Below are positions 12,346-22,599 of a stretch of DNA of 64,000 nt, piece after piece; position 1 is the first letter of the stretch, and the number at the start of each line of letters is the position of its first letter. Source of the stretch: Eustoma russellianum (Eukaryota; Streptophyta; Magnoliopsida; Gentianales; Gentianaceae); the NCBI GenBank assembly GCA_036186865.1, contig AP025067.1:14381177-14445176 (forward strand), given 5' to 3'. Under the pieces are notes generated by a model that was given only the letters and a program-made list of their open reading frames with translations, was not told where the DNA came from and searched no databases. Position numbers and translations under genes: made by a program.

Positions 12346-12870
12346 TTACATAGCACCACCACTTGGTGGTGTAAAACCACTAAAGCCAAAACCTCCGCTA
12401 GCAGCAAAATCCGTGAATCCACCCATGGATCCTCCAACATCTCCAGAGCCGCCAGCATCACCGCCACTGCCACCAGCACCACCACTTTCTCCCCCTAAAT
12501 CATCAAAATTAGGGGGAAGAGCCCATGGACAACCCTGCATGAATGCATTTCTAAATGCAGTCATGCGCAGGTCATTGCGCTCATGCCGGGCTTCATTTTG
12601 TACATGCCGAGCTTCATGCTTAGCATCCCAAAGATGCAATTGTTGAACAGTCTGTTCAAGCGCAGCAATTCGTGATAGCAACTCAGAGGAATTGCTAGCA
12701 CCAGCAGCAACTTGAGGTCCCTCCTCGACCTCTTCATCATCAGGAATGGTGGTGGCCTTCCGTTTTTGTGAGTCAATGGCTTGGGCGATATTGTAGTGAT
12801 CATAGACGTCAGATTTAGCAACCGGGGTCAAATCATCATCAGAAATTTCTATACCTTTTTCCTTTAACAA
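12346..12870 (-). pseudogene. Extra copia ORF, C-terminal part with Gly-rich tail
   Basis: This 174-codon frame continues the ORF above after a frame change near 12880. It opens with the acidic stretch LKEKGIEISDDDLTP, then a basic/acidic linker (KRKATTIPDDEEVEEGP), a likely coiled coil (LLSRIAALEQTVQQLHLWDA), and a Gly/Ser-rich C-terminus with many GG and SGG repeats. It lies after pol and before the polypurine tract, where SIRE elements carry an additional ORF. Its function is unknown. Confidence 0.6.
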
Positions 12871-13705
12871 TATTGTGATAATATTGGATAAAAGTTAGAG
12901 CTTTGGACCCTTTCCGGAGAGCTGCAAATATGACTTCTATAAAAATCCAGGCGAGATTCAGCTGGGTCAGATGTTTGAGACGGTAAGATACATAGAAATC
13001 CATGTTGCTGGGATTTCTAGTAGCCTTACCATTGATGCAGTAGGTAACCACCGCTAGCAAGATGCGATCCACCATTGGCATTTTCTGAGTCTTTTTGGAA
13101 GGGAAATACCCCAGATCGAATTTTACGTCTTGCTCACGGACGCCGTATTTGCTACTCCAATCAAATACGGAGAAATCAGTCAATCCCTCATTCCGGATTC
13201 TCAGAACTTCACAAATTTCGGGAACAGTGAAGCTGAGAGGAGTACCATCAATAACAGTGTTGAGGGAAAAATTTTGGGACTCAGATTGTGGAGTGACCCA
13301 TAGATTTGAAAAGAACAGTCGGGTGTGCTCGCGGGAGTATTTTTGCATATCAAGTCTGGACCAAAGAGATGTCCAGCCTTGATGTTCCAACAGAGGAACA
13401 ATTTCAAAAGCAGTGCTCGTCTTAGGAAGATTGCTGAGGTTGAGCAGTTTCAGAGGGATGATAAGGCGATTGTTTGCTACCCATTCTTGGAATAGCATGC
13501 CGGAGTAGTAAGAAACATAGGCACCTTTATCAATGGTGCGTGGAGGCTTTTTGATTTCGGGCTCAAACTTTTTTAACCAAGGAAAGTTATCCTTGGTGAG
13601 CCCTTCGTGAATAGCTGTGATTTCAGGCGGCTCAACAATCCCATGTCCAACCGTTTGTTTTCTCTTTTGGGAGCGAGGGCGTTTTGAAGGACCAGCAGAA
13701 GCCAT
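12839..13705 (-). pseudogene. Extra copia ORF, N-terminal part (plant transposon-protein-like domain)
   Basis: A 288-codon minus-strand frame starts with MASAGPSKRPRSQKRK, a likely nuclear localisation signal. The middle resembles the putative plant transposon protein domain seen in SIRE and Ogre elements: LFFSNLWVTP, then DGTPLSFTVPEICEVLRI, then a basic helical C-terminus. There is no signal peptide or membrane segment, so it does not look like an envelope protein. Near 12880 the frame shifts into the 12346-12870 frame, so this copy is probably broken. The family assignment is from memory of the motif pattern. Confidence 0.6.
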
Positions 13706-14029
13706 TTGAGAGAAAAAGAGTTCTTGAAAAGAAGAGATTTTTGGAATAGAGGCAGGTAGGGATTGAAGATGTGAAGAAAAATGAATAAAAGGTTGGATTT
13801 TAAAGGGAAAAAGGAAGATGAAAGGATGGTGAAGTAATGGTGGATTAATGGGAGAGTGGAGGAGTGGGAGAGAGTTTTGAGGAAGAAGGTGAAGAGACTA
13901 AGTGAATGGGGAAGAGGAGAAGGCAGACGTGGGAAAGTGGGGAAGAGAAAAAGGGCGGCAGGGAATTGATGGTCCTTGAATGGCGCGAAAACTGAAAAGA
14001 CGGCGGACAGGACAATGAAGATTTAGGGT

Positions 14030-14295
14030 TGAAGCGCCTAAAGAGACTTCGAACGACTTCACAAAAGTGGATGAAGCGCTTAAAGTCACATTGAACGGTT
14101 GTGGAGATGTAGATTGAGCGCTTAATTTCACTTTGAACGAGTGAATTCATTTAGATGAAGCGCTTAATCCTACATCGAACACTAGTGTAAAGGAACATAA
14201 AGCGCCTGATGTCACTTCGAACGAGTGACATCCTTAACATCAGGCGCTTGATGTGACATCGAACGCCTGAAGCAAGTGTGATGAAGCGCTTTATG
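14030..14295. repeat. Second hairpin-repeat block between pol and the extra ORF
   Basis: Six or so degenerate copies of the LTR unit (AAGCGCTTAAT...TTCGAACG) sit in the internal region just after the pol stop and before the extra ORF. The stretch 13706-14029 holds an A/G-rich leader with no coding signal. Sharing this motif between LTR and internal region is unusual. Confidence 0.7.
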
Positions 14296-14351
14296 TGCAC
14301 TGATTCAGGAACTTTTAAAATTTTCGTGCTCAAAACTCAAGATGAGTTTTA

Positions 14352-16715
14352 TCAACCCATGTTGAGCAACCCCAACCTACTTCTTATAGACACAAAGACA
14401 TCACTAGGTAAGGGTTTCGTGAAAATGTCCGCTAATTGGTCTCGTGTAGGAACGAATTCCACACTTACCAAGTTCTTTTGTACACAATCACGGATGAAAT
14501 GATACCTCACTTCAATGTACTTGGTCCGACTATGTTGGACGGGATTTTGTGCAATATTAATGGCGGACGTGTTATCACACAAAATTGGCACCTTTGAGAA
14601 GTGAATGTTATAATCATTTAACGTGTTTGTCATCCATAATAATTGTGCACAACACGAGGCGGGCAACACATATTCAGATTCCGCCGTAGAAAGAGACACA
14701 CTGTTTTGTTTCTTGGAAAACCAAGAAACGAGACAATCTCCGAGAAACTGACAAGTTCCGGAGGTGCTCTTCCTATCAACTAGACTCTCCGCATAATCGG
14801 AGTCACAGTATCCTCTTAAATCAAAACATGCATTCTTATGATAAAACAAACCAAATTTCAAAGTACTTCTAAGGTATCTAAGGATACGTTTTACCGCAAT
14901 AAAATGCATCTCCCTAGGATCACTTTGAAATCTAGCACATAAACATACTGCATGTAAAATGTCGGGTCTACTAGCCGTCAAATAAAGTAGACTACCTATA
15001 ATGCCACGATACAAGGTTACCTCGACATGCTTTCCCTTTTCATCCTTGTCAAGCTTGGCACTTGTGCACATAGGAGTGTTTACCTCTCTTCCTTCACCAA
15101 AGTTGTACTTTTTGAACAAATCTCTTGTGTACTTGGTTTGGAAAATGTACACACCTTCTTCGGTTTGCTTGATTTGTAATCCAAGGAAATAGTTAAGTTC
15201 GCCCATCATGCTCATCTCGAACTCACCTTGCATAAGACTAGCAAATTGCTCACAAAGACAATTGTTAGTAGCACCAAAAATAATATCATCAACATATACT
15301 TGAACAATTAAATGATTCCTACCTTGTTCTTTTATAAATAAAGTAGTGTCAACTTTACCTCTTGAAAACCCATTATTAAGAAGAAAAGTACTTAACCTCT
15401 CGTACCAAGCTCTTGGAGCTTGTTTGAGGCCATAAGGAGCCTTTTTAAGTTTGAAGACATGATGTGGTGAATCATGACATTCAAACCCGGGAGGTTGTGC
15501 AACATACACTTCCTCTTGAATAACACCATTCAAGAAGGCGGATTTAACATCCATTTGGTAAAGTTTAAAATCCCTATAACAAGCATATGCTAATAACATC
15601 CTAATAGCTTCAAGCCGTGCTACGGGTGCAAATGTCTCATCAAAATCAATACCTTCTTCTTGACGGTATCCTTGAGCAACTAACCTAGCCTTGTTTCTAG
15701 TGACATTACCTTGATCATCCATCTTGTTACGAAAAACCCATTTCGTACCAATAATAGGATGATCGTGTGGTTTTGGAACTAACTCCCAAACATCACTTCT
15801 TTCAAATTGGTTTAACTCTTTTTGCATAGCCAAGATCCAATTTTCATCAAGAAGTGCATCTTTAATATTCTTGGGCTCTATAAGAGAGACAAATGCATTC
15901 TCTCTATATTGCCTTCGTGTGGTGATACCCCTATTTAGATCACCTATGACCAACTCTTGAGGGTGAGAACTTTTGTGCTTAAATGATCTAGGAAGATTGG
16001 AGACATCTCCTCCAACTTCCTCTTGATCATGTTCCGGAAGAGATGAACCTTCATCATCCACATGAACCTCATGTTCCGGAATGTGTGATGCATTATCTAC
16101 ATTTTGTGTATCAACATGAGTATGAGAAATATTTCTATTTGACTCACTAAGTTCATGCACACAAGGTGGAGGAGTACCTTCAATAGGTCCAACTCTCAAG
16201 TCAATGAAGATGTTTCCATTTGGAGGATCATCAACGATCTCTCGTTGAGGAACAACCATAGGAACATCCTCAAGAATTTCTTCTTGAGGAGTCACATCTT
16301 CATCCTCTTCACAATCCTCATTAAGTTTAGGTTCGTCACTAAGTGACTCATTAAACTTAACATGGATTGATTCTTCCACCTTTTGACTCCTTTTGTTGAA
16401 AACACGAAATGCTTTACTATTTGAGGCATAACCTAAAAAGATACCTTCATCCGCTTTGAGGTCAAGTTTGTCCAAAGTATCTTTGGTATTAAGTATAAAA
16501 CACTTGCAACCAAAGACTTTGAAATACCCAATGTTGGGAACTTTTCCATTCCAAAGCTCATAGGTTGTCACATTTAGGTATGGTCTCAAATAGACACGAT
16601 TGATCATATGGCAAGCGGCATTTACCGCTTCGGCCCAAAAATACTTGGGTAAACCGAACTCATTCAACATTGCTCTACACATTTCTTGTAGAGTTCTATT
16701 CTTTCGTTCGGCCAC
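14352..16715 (-). pseudogene. Copia integrase C-terminus, reverse transcriptase and RNase H
   Basis: The 787-codon frame begins MAERKNRTLQEM, the third catalytic region of the integrase, with the Glu of AERKNR. The RT shows GTKWVFRNKMDDQG, QMDVKSAFLNG (motif A), the catalytic YVDDIIFG (motif C) and LYLTASRPDI. The RNase H includes GYCDSDYAESLVDRKSTSG, LSTAESEYV and CDNTSAINIAQNPV, and the frame ends near FTKPLPSDVF. This is an intact-looking RT/RNase H, but the polyprotein upstream is interrupted. Confidence 0.9.
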
Positions 16716-16757
16716 ACTATTTTGTTGAGGAGTTCTAGGTGCCGAAAGGTCATGAGA

Positions 16758-17069
16758 TTATCCTGTGGATACACAAAACCTTTCGAAATCACCATCAAAC
16801 TCACCATCACGATCACTACGGATGGTTTTAATGGTGTCACCCACATGATTTTCCAATCGTTTACTTAGACTCATAAACTCACTACATGCATCACTCTTCT
16901 TAGCTAGAAACATCACCCACGTATAACGAGTATAGTCATCTACTACCACGAAGGTATAATGTTTACCACCCAAGCTTTTTGTTCCAACGTCCCCATACAA
17001 ATCCATATGAAGCAATTGTAGGGGCTTGGAGGTGGAAATATTTGTCTTGGGTTTGAAACTTGTTTTCAC
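16758..17069 (-). pseudogene. Copia integrase catalytic core
   Basis: The frame encodes LLHMDLYGDVGTKSLGGKHY and VVVDDYTRYTWVMFL, which carry the first catalytic Asp and the DDYTRYTW block, then IRSDRDGEFDGDFERFC with the second Asp. A TAA stop at 16758 separates it from the in-frame AERKNR segment below, so one nonsense codon breaks the integrase. Confidence 0.85.
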
Positions 17070-17575
17070 AAGCTTCGCCTTTTGACAAGTGTTGCATAAG
17101 TCATGGTTTTCGAAATCATTTTTGGAAGGCCTCGGACTTTATCATTTTCGCAAATAAATTTAAATGTTTTGAAACATACATGTCCGAGACGTCTATGCCA
17201 TAGTTGCGTCAAATCATTCTTAGCAACTAGACAAGATACATTTTGAGAAACCAAATCATTGATGCTAAGTTTGTAAATATTTTTGAAACGCAAAGCCTCA
17301 AATAAGATCTTATCTTCCTTTTTCACAACACACTTTGTTTTCAAAAATGTTACCTCATAATTAGCATCACAAAGTTGACTGATACTTATCAAGTTAAACT
17401 TAAGACCTACAACATATAAGACATCACTAAGGGAGAAGGAATCGTTACCCACAATACCATGTCCTTTGATTTGGCCTTTGCTACCGCCAAAGTGGACAAC
17501 TCCTCCGTCTTGCATAGTGAGTCTATGGAAGAGACGTTTGTCTCCTGTCATATGGTTGGAACACCCATTGTCCAT
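17066..17575 (-). pseudogene. Copia protease end and GAG-pre-integrase domain
   Basis: The frame starts at MDNGCSNHMTGDKRLF, the retropepsin active-site block, in which the usual D-S-G reads D-N-G. It continues through LYVVGLKFNLISISQL to LWHRRLGHVCFKTF, the HHCC-type GAG-pre-integrase region. Frame changes at about 17625 and 17070 separate it from its neighbours. Confidence 0.8.
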
Positions 17576-18521
17576 GACCCATTTGACCTTCTTGTCTTTG
17601 CTTTCTCCATTGAGTGCTAGGGCCTACAAAAGAACCATATGAAGTTGGTACCCTTTTTGTTTTGGGTCCTTGAAGGTTAGTCACCTTCATCTCGCCTTTC
17701 GGCACCCACACAAGATTCTTGTTATTTTTAGCTCTACATACTCTTTCTACATGGCCTTTCCTATTGCAATAAAAACATGCAGGAGCATGCTTGTGAGTTG
17801 GTGTATGCTTGTGCGAATGCTTGTGCGTATGCACATGTCGTGTATCCTTTTTAGGAACCACCTTCTTTGGAATCGAAGAAGGTTTTTGTTTCACAACATG
17901 AACCAAAGGTTGTGATGCCTTTGGTGCACTAGCCTTTTGTTTAGGCATGTGCCTTTGCTTCTTCAAGGAGGTTTTGGACTCCTTGACCACTTGTGTTTGT
18001 TCCTTCTTATTTCCCTTCTTAGATGCATACATGGCACTAGGTTTAATTTTAGTCTTCATGCTTGGCCTAGATGCATCCTTGATTTCTACTTTTGTAGCAC
18101 TTACCCTTGACTCATTTTTCTTATCATCAAGGGCTTGAGCACATGATTTCATCAAATCATATTTCTCTTCAAGTGCAATCACATGCATAGACAAAAATAT
18201 ATCATGCTCAAGTTGCAATGCAATGTGATCTTCTAACGTGTCATTGTATTCATTTAAGCATGCTCTAAACTCTTTCTTGACACGTTTATATTTTAAATCT
18301 AAGAGGTCATTTTCTTGCACTAAATCATCTCGTTCATCAATAATTCTATAGTGAGATGAAATATTGCATACCTCCATGTCATCATCAATGGCCATGAGTG
18401 CAAAGAACTCCTTGTCAAGATCATCTTGAACCACACCCGTGAGTGCAAGATCATCATGATCGCCATTGTCGCTCTCGGACCCGGAAAGAATGCTCTCCCA
18501 ATGGGCTATTTCCACTTGCAA
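17523..18521 (-). pseudogene. Copia gag C-terminal spacer with second zinc knuckle
   Basis: The 332-codon frame is in the same phase as the gag frame above, separated only by a TAG near 18567. It holds an acidic coiled-coil-like segment (MEVCNISSHYRIIDERDDLV onwards), a Lys/Gln-rich linker, His-rich THKHSHKHTPTHKHAP and the knuckle CFYCNRKGHVERVC. After about 17625 it reads the protease region in the wrong frame, so its last 30 residues are not genuine. Confidence 0.75.
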
Positions 18522-18566
18522 GGCCTTCTTCCTTTGGTAGATGGCCTTCTTGTCTTTGAGTTGCGG

Positions 18567-19487
18567 CTACTTCACCCGACAATCCTTCATGAAGTGACCA
18601 AGCTTCCCACACTTATAACATTTATTCTCTTGGTCCTTCACCTTGTCCTTGGAGTATTTTTCTTTGATGAATCTTTTAGCTTCATCACCATTCTTTCTCA
18701 CAAAACGTCGGAATCTTTTGACAAGAAGTCCGACTTCATTGTCCGAGTCCTCCGACTGGCATACAAGCGCCTTAGTGGAGTGGCGAATAGGATCGTTCTT
18801 CTCTTGTGCATCTAAATGAATCTCATAAGTAATGAGATTCCCATATAACTCGTCCAAGGTGATGGTCTCCAAATCCTTGGACTCCTCAATGGCCGTCACT
18901 TTTGCGTTCCATTCTCTTCCTAAACTGTTTAGGAAGCAATGGTTTAGATCCTCTTGTTCTATTTTCTTGCCAACCGCTTTGAGAAGGTTGACAAGCTTGG
19001 TGAATCTTTGGATGGACTCTTCAATCTTTTCTCCTGTAGGGAAAGTAAAATTATAGAACTGTTTTATCAGCTGTCTCCTCTTGGCCTTTCTTACTTGAGA
19101 TGTTCCTTCGTGGATCATCTCAAGCTTTGTCCAAGCCTCATGAGTGGATTGGACACTTTGAATCTGAGCTCTCTCATTTGAGGAAAGAGAGATGTTTAAA
19201 ATAGCAAGAGCCTTGCTATTTATGGCCAACTGGAACTCCTCTTCATGAGTAGGATCATCAATATCTATGGGAATCATAGAGCCTCTTGAGACCTCAACCC
19301 ATATTCTCTGCCCACATGAACGTAGATAGGTTTCCATATTTGACTTCCATAGTGGGTAGTTTAGAGGATCAAACATAGGGACTTTGACATGAACATTTGA
19401 GATAGAAGGGAGTAGGGTTTCTTGCCTCCTTCTTCTGGAGGCATCACCACTAGGGGAACTCACATCATCAAAAACAAAGGGATCCAT
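18567..19487 (-). pseudogene. Copia gag (capsid) with CCHC knuckle
   Basis: The 306-codon gag starts 45 bases after the primer site with MDPFVFDDVSSPSGD. It carries the copia gag hallmarks NYPLWKSNMETYLRS, ALAILNISLSSNE, AWTKLEMIHEG and FLNSLGREWNAKVTAIEES, then CYKCGKLGHFMKDC (C-X2-C-X4-H-X4-C). It ends at an amber stop that is followed in frame by the rest of gag, so the stop is probably a mutation or an unusual readthrough site. Confidence 0.88.
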
Positions 19488-19532
19488 ACTTTAATGATCA
19501 AATCTTGTATTTGAACTCAAATAGACAAGATG

Positions 19533-19546
19533 TGGCTCTGATACCA
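19533..19546 (-). promoter_or_regulatory. tRNA-iMet primer binding site
   Basis: The minus strand reads TGGTATCAGAGCCA two bases inside the 5' LTR. It is complementary to the 3' end of plant initiator tRNA-Met, the usual copia minus-strand primer. Confidence 0.9.
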
Positions 19547-19548
19547 AT

Positions 19549-21028
19549 TGTTAGGTCCCTTAGAACACACTAGAAGGGGGGGTTGAATAGTGTGTTCACC
19601 AAGTATGGATATTTTATGGATATTTTTCGTTTTGAAGTGCTATCAATACTTAGGTGTGTTCTTTAGGAAGAATAAGGACTTGCAAGAAAGTAAAGAACAC
19701 AAGTATGTATAGAGGTTCAAGTCAAATGACTCTACTCCTTTACCTTCTTGATGTTTCATAAGAAGGATTTTGAAATGGGGATTGTTATTTCTTTTGGGGG
19801 AAACAACAATCAAAGAACCAAATCCAGAAATAGAAAAAACTAGGCACTTTGCCTAGACCACAACCGAGAGATCTAACCCTTTGAAGTCTAGCCTCCAAAG
19901 ATCTTCTTTGCCCTCAAAGAAATCTTGTAGGGAGAATAGTGCACCACAGACTATCAACTAACCCTTCAAAGTCTAGAAATCTCAAACAAGAAGCACCCTT
20001 GCTCCTTGACCAACAATCTACCCAATCTCTCACAATAGAATCTCACCAAGAAGAAGACTCTTCTTCCTCTTACAATAGTCACTCTCAACAATAAAGTAAA
20101 ATGTACAATGTTTACAAGTATTTTGAGAGCTTGAGCTTGAGAGAAAATTTGAGAGCTTGCCAAGTATAAAGTTAGAGAAGATGGAGAAGAAACCCTTCTT
20201 TTATCACTTTTCAAGTTTCTTCCTGTTTGAAACCCTCTGCACAAACATTAATGGGTTTTGGCATCATGTGTTGGTGAGTCCTCATCATTGGAGATCTCCC
20301 TTTGGCATGTAGCAACATTCTTGGAGAGATTTCAAAAGGAATGCCAAGAAAGGAAACCTGAAATCTTCAGCAGAGAGGAACCTGTGAAAAAGACACTAAA
20401 AGAGGAGGGTACAAAGAGTCAACTGATGTTAAAAAGTGAAGTTTAAGACCTTTGTAACGTTGGTCACATGAAGCGCCTAATGTGCATAAAGAACAGGCGT
20501 TCGAAGTGACATAAAGCGCTCAATGTGAAAAAGAACTGTCGTTCGAAGTCACATCAAGCGCCTAATGTAGGCATCTTAAGGCGTTCGAAGTCACATGAAG
20601 TGGCTAATGTAGCCCTTCATGCTTGTTCGAACTAACTCTGATATTTTCTCAGAGAAAGTACTTAAGAGTACGTGCCCATTCAGGGGAAAAGTACTTTTGA
20701 CTTGGTGGACCACATAAAGCGCCTAATAAGGCGTTCGAAGTGTTCCCATTTTTCAACAGGCCACATGAAGCGCCTAATCAGGCGTTCAAAGTGTCCTGAT
20801 TTTCAAACACTTCACATGAAGCGCCTAATCTAGGCGTTCGAAGTGTACGCACATCCAGACACTTCACATAAAGCTCCTAATGTAGGCGTTCGAAGTGTAC
20901 TGGACTCCACCAAGGTACATTAATCGCCTAATGTAAGCGTTCGAAGTACACTGACTTCCAACAACACACATGAAGCGCCTAATCACTTGTTCGAAATGCA
21001 AATCATTAAAACTCAACATATTCTAACA
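19549..21028 (-). repeat. 5' LTR of the SIRE-like copia
   Basis: It is the partner of 10650-12128, with the same ends and hairpin array. Because the element is on the minus strand, this copy should carry the active promoter. I did not settle a TATA box. Confidence 0.93.
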
Positions 21029-21033
21029 CAGAA

Positions 21034-21424
21034 TGGGCAACCTCGTCAATCCTATGACGATCAAAGGTTCTTCAATATCTTTTCAAAGGATACTCGATCA
21101 GCAACAAGAATAGAAGTTACCTCCTAAGAGAAGGACAATTGATGTTTAATTATCGGAGAAAAAACGCAACATTATGTTTTCAACTCCTTATCATGGAGAG
21201 GATTTAAGGAAGAGATGTAACTAGAATTTTACGTCAGTTTACCCAGGTTAATGGTAGTTAAACTTGTGAGCAAAACACACATTCCACAGAAGTGATGGGG
21301 TGTTTCCCTCAGGTGGGGGTGTTGTTGGTCAGGGGAGCAACAATCATCAAGAGCTTTGAACTTTAAAAAAAGGGTATCTCAAAGAAGTATAATGGAAAGA
21401 ACTATGAATGTAAATAGCCCCTGC
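21034..21424. other. Low-copy flank right of the copia element
   Basis: This is the continuation of 10370-10649. Apart from the end of the short split frame noted there, I see no gene, RNA or repeat. GGTGGGGGTG and CAGGGGAGCAAC runs are unremarkable. Confidence 0.3.
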
Positions 21425-21440
21425 ACTTGTATGAAACCAA

Positions 21441-21620
21441 GAGGCCGGCTTTAGAGCTACTCGGTCGCTACTTTGTGATTTTGAGGTCACCGGTTCGAAC
21501 CACGGGAACAGCCTGTTGCACAAAGTGTAGGATAAGACTATGTACATTAGATCGTGAAGCGATCTGGCCTCTCCTCGGACCCTGCGCAAATGTGGAAGTC
21601 TAGTGCGCCGAAAACGTCCT
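21441..21620 (+). mobile_element. Au-type SINE, apparently complete
   Basis: A tRNA-derived SINE of about 180 bases. The pol III B box reads GGTTCGAACC within GAGGTCACCGGTTCGAACC. The conserved downstream core is TGCACAAAGTGTAGGATAAG. Flanking duplications ACTTGTATGAAACCAA lie at 21425-21440 and 21621-21636 (16 bp, perfect). Au SINEs move using LINE proteins. This copy has no long A-tail. Confidence 0.88.
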
Positions 21621-21636
21621 ACTTGTATGAAACCAA

Positions 21637-22001
21637 ATCATGCAAACCTAGTCCGAGAAGATCCAATGGAATTTAGTGAAATCTGGTTTCTTAGTGAAAT
21701 TGGACTAATGCTCAATGGGTAATCCAAGTCAAATGAAGGTAAATCCATTTTTCTTGTTCCTGTAGTGTCATGAGGATGAAGTTCAAGAATCATTCACTGC
21801 ATGACTGAGACGTTGTTCCATCTTGTATCAGATAAACTTATACCCTAGAGGAAAGAATTCGTTGCTATTAAAAATTTCGGCAGCAGACGACTCCATAATC
21901 CTTTAGTATGACATTTCCAATACCCAACACTATTATCATTACAAAAGGAAACCAGTCCAGACTATGAGCTTTTGATGCATGGGCACAAAGCATTGGTATC
22001 T
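21637..22001. other. Intergenic sequence without recognised features
   Basis: I see no coding signal or repeat. It separates the SINE from the next LTR. Confidence 0.3.
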
Positions 22002-22599
22002 TGATGGGCACGGATAAAGAAACCTCTTTTATAGTTGTTTTAAATTATTTAATTATATTAGGATATTTAATTAGATAGGATTTTATAAAGAAAATTAGGT
22101 TGGATATCGATAAAGGAAATTAGATAGACATTTCTTTTTCTTGTTAGCAAAGTTTTAGGAGTTTTTGAAGCCTATAAATAAGCCCCCTTGTACATTATTT
22201 TAATTAACCGCTTTCATCAATAAAAATTGAGTCATTGTTCTTGTGAGTTTTTTGAAGTTTGACATTTGAATTTAATCAATTTCTTGAGCAAGGATTGTGA
22301 TATGAAATCATTCTGTAGGTTGTTCAAGAAGCTTCCAAGGATTTATTAAGGTTCATGGCAAGAAGGTAGCTCAACATAGATAAATAGCGGGCCTGACAAG
22401 GTTCATTGAGAAGAAGCGTTCGTACGGAGGATCTAACAAGGTTTTTTGTTGTTATCTTCATTCCTCATATTCTTTGTGTTTTATGTATTCTTCATCGTGT
22501 TCTTCGTATTCTTTGTTCTTCTTTGTTTCTTTTTGTGAGTCATTAACTTTTTGTTACAAGAGGTCTTTTTTGAGCGTGTTATTCCGCTAAGCACGTATT
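22002..22599 (+). repeat. Left LTR of the gutted gypsy element
   Basis: It matches 34332-34684, for example AGTTTTAGGAG followed by GAAGCCTATAAA. TATAAATAAG near 22180 is a likely TATA box. Its last six bases (GTATCA) lie at 32683-32688, beyond the copia inserted five bases before the LTR end. Confidence 0.78.

Larger units (their letters stand above)
10650..21028 (-). mobile_element. Ty1/copia retrotransposon (SIRE/Maximus-like), full-length
   Basis: Two nearly identical 1.48-kb LTRs (TGTTAGG...TTCTAACA) bound the element, with the perfect target duplication CAGAA at 10645-10649 and 21029-21033. On the minus strand the order is 5' LTR, tRNA-iMet primer site, gag, protease, integrase, RT, RNase H, repeat block, extra ORF, polypurine tract and 3' LTR. 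Copia order, about 10.4 kb length and an ORF after pol fit the SIRE/Maximus lineage. Single stops and frameshifts interrupt gag, protease and integrase. Confidence 0.92.

Noticed and set aside
12413..12646. Pro-rich frame on the plus strand
   Set aside because: It is the complement of the Gly-rich coding tail of the copia extra ORF.
21441..21620. tRNA gene suggested by GGTTCGAACC
   Set aside because: No cloverleaf or anticodon arm can be formed. Length, downstream core and flanking duplication show a SINE.
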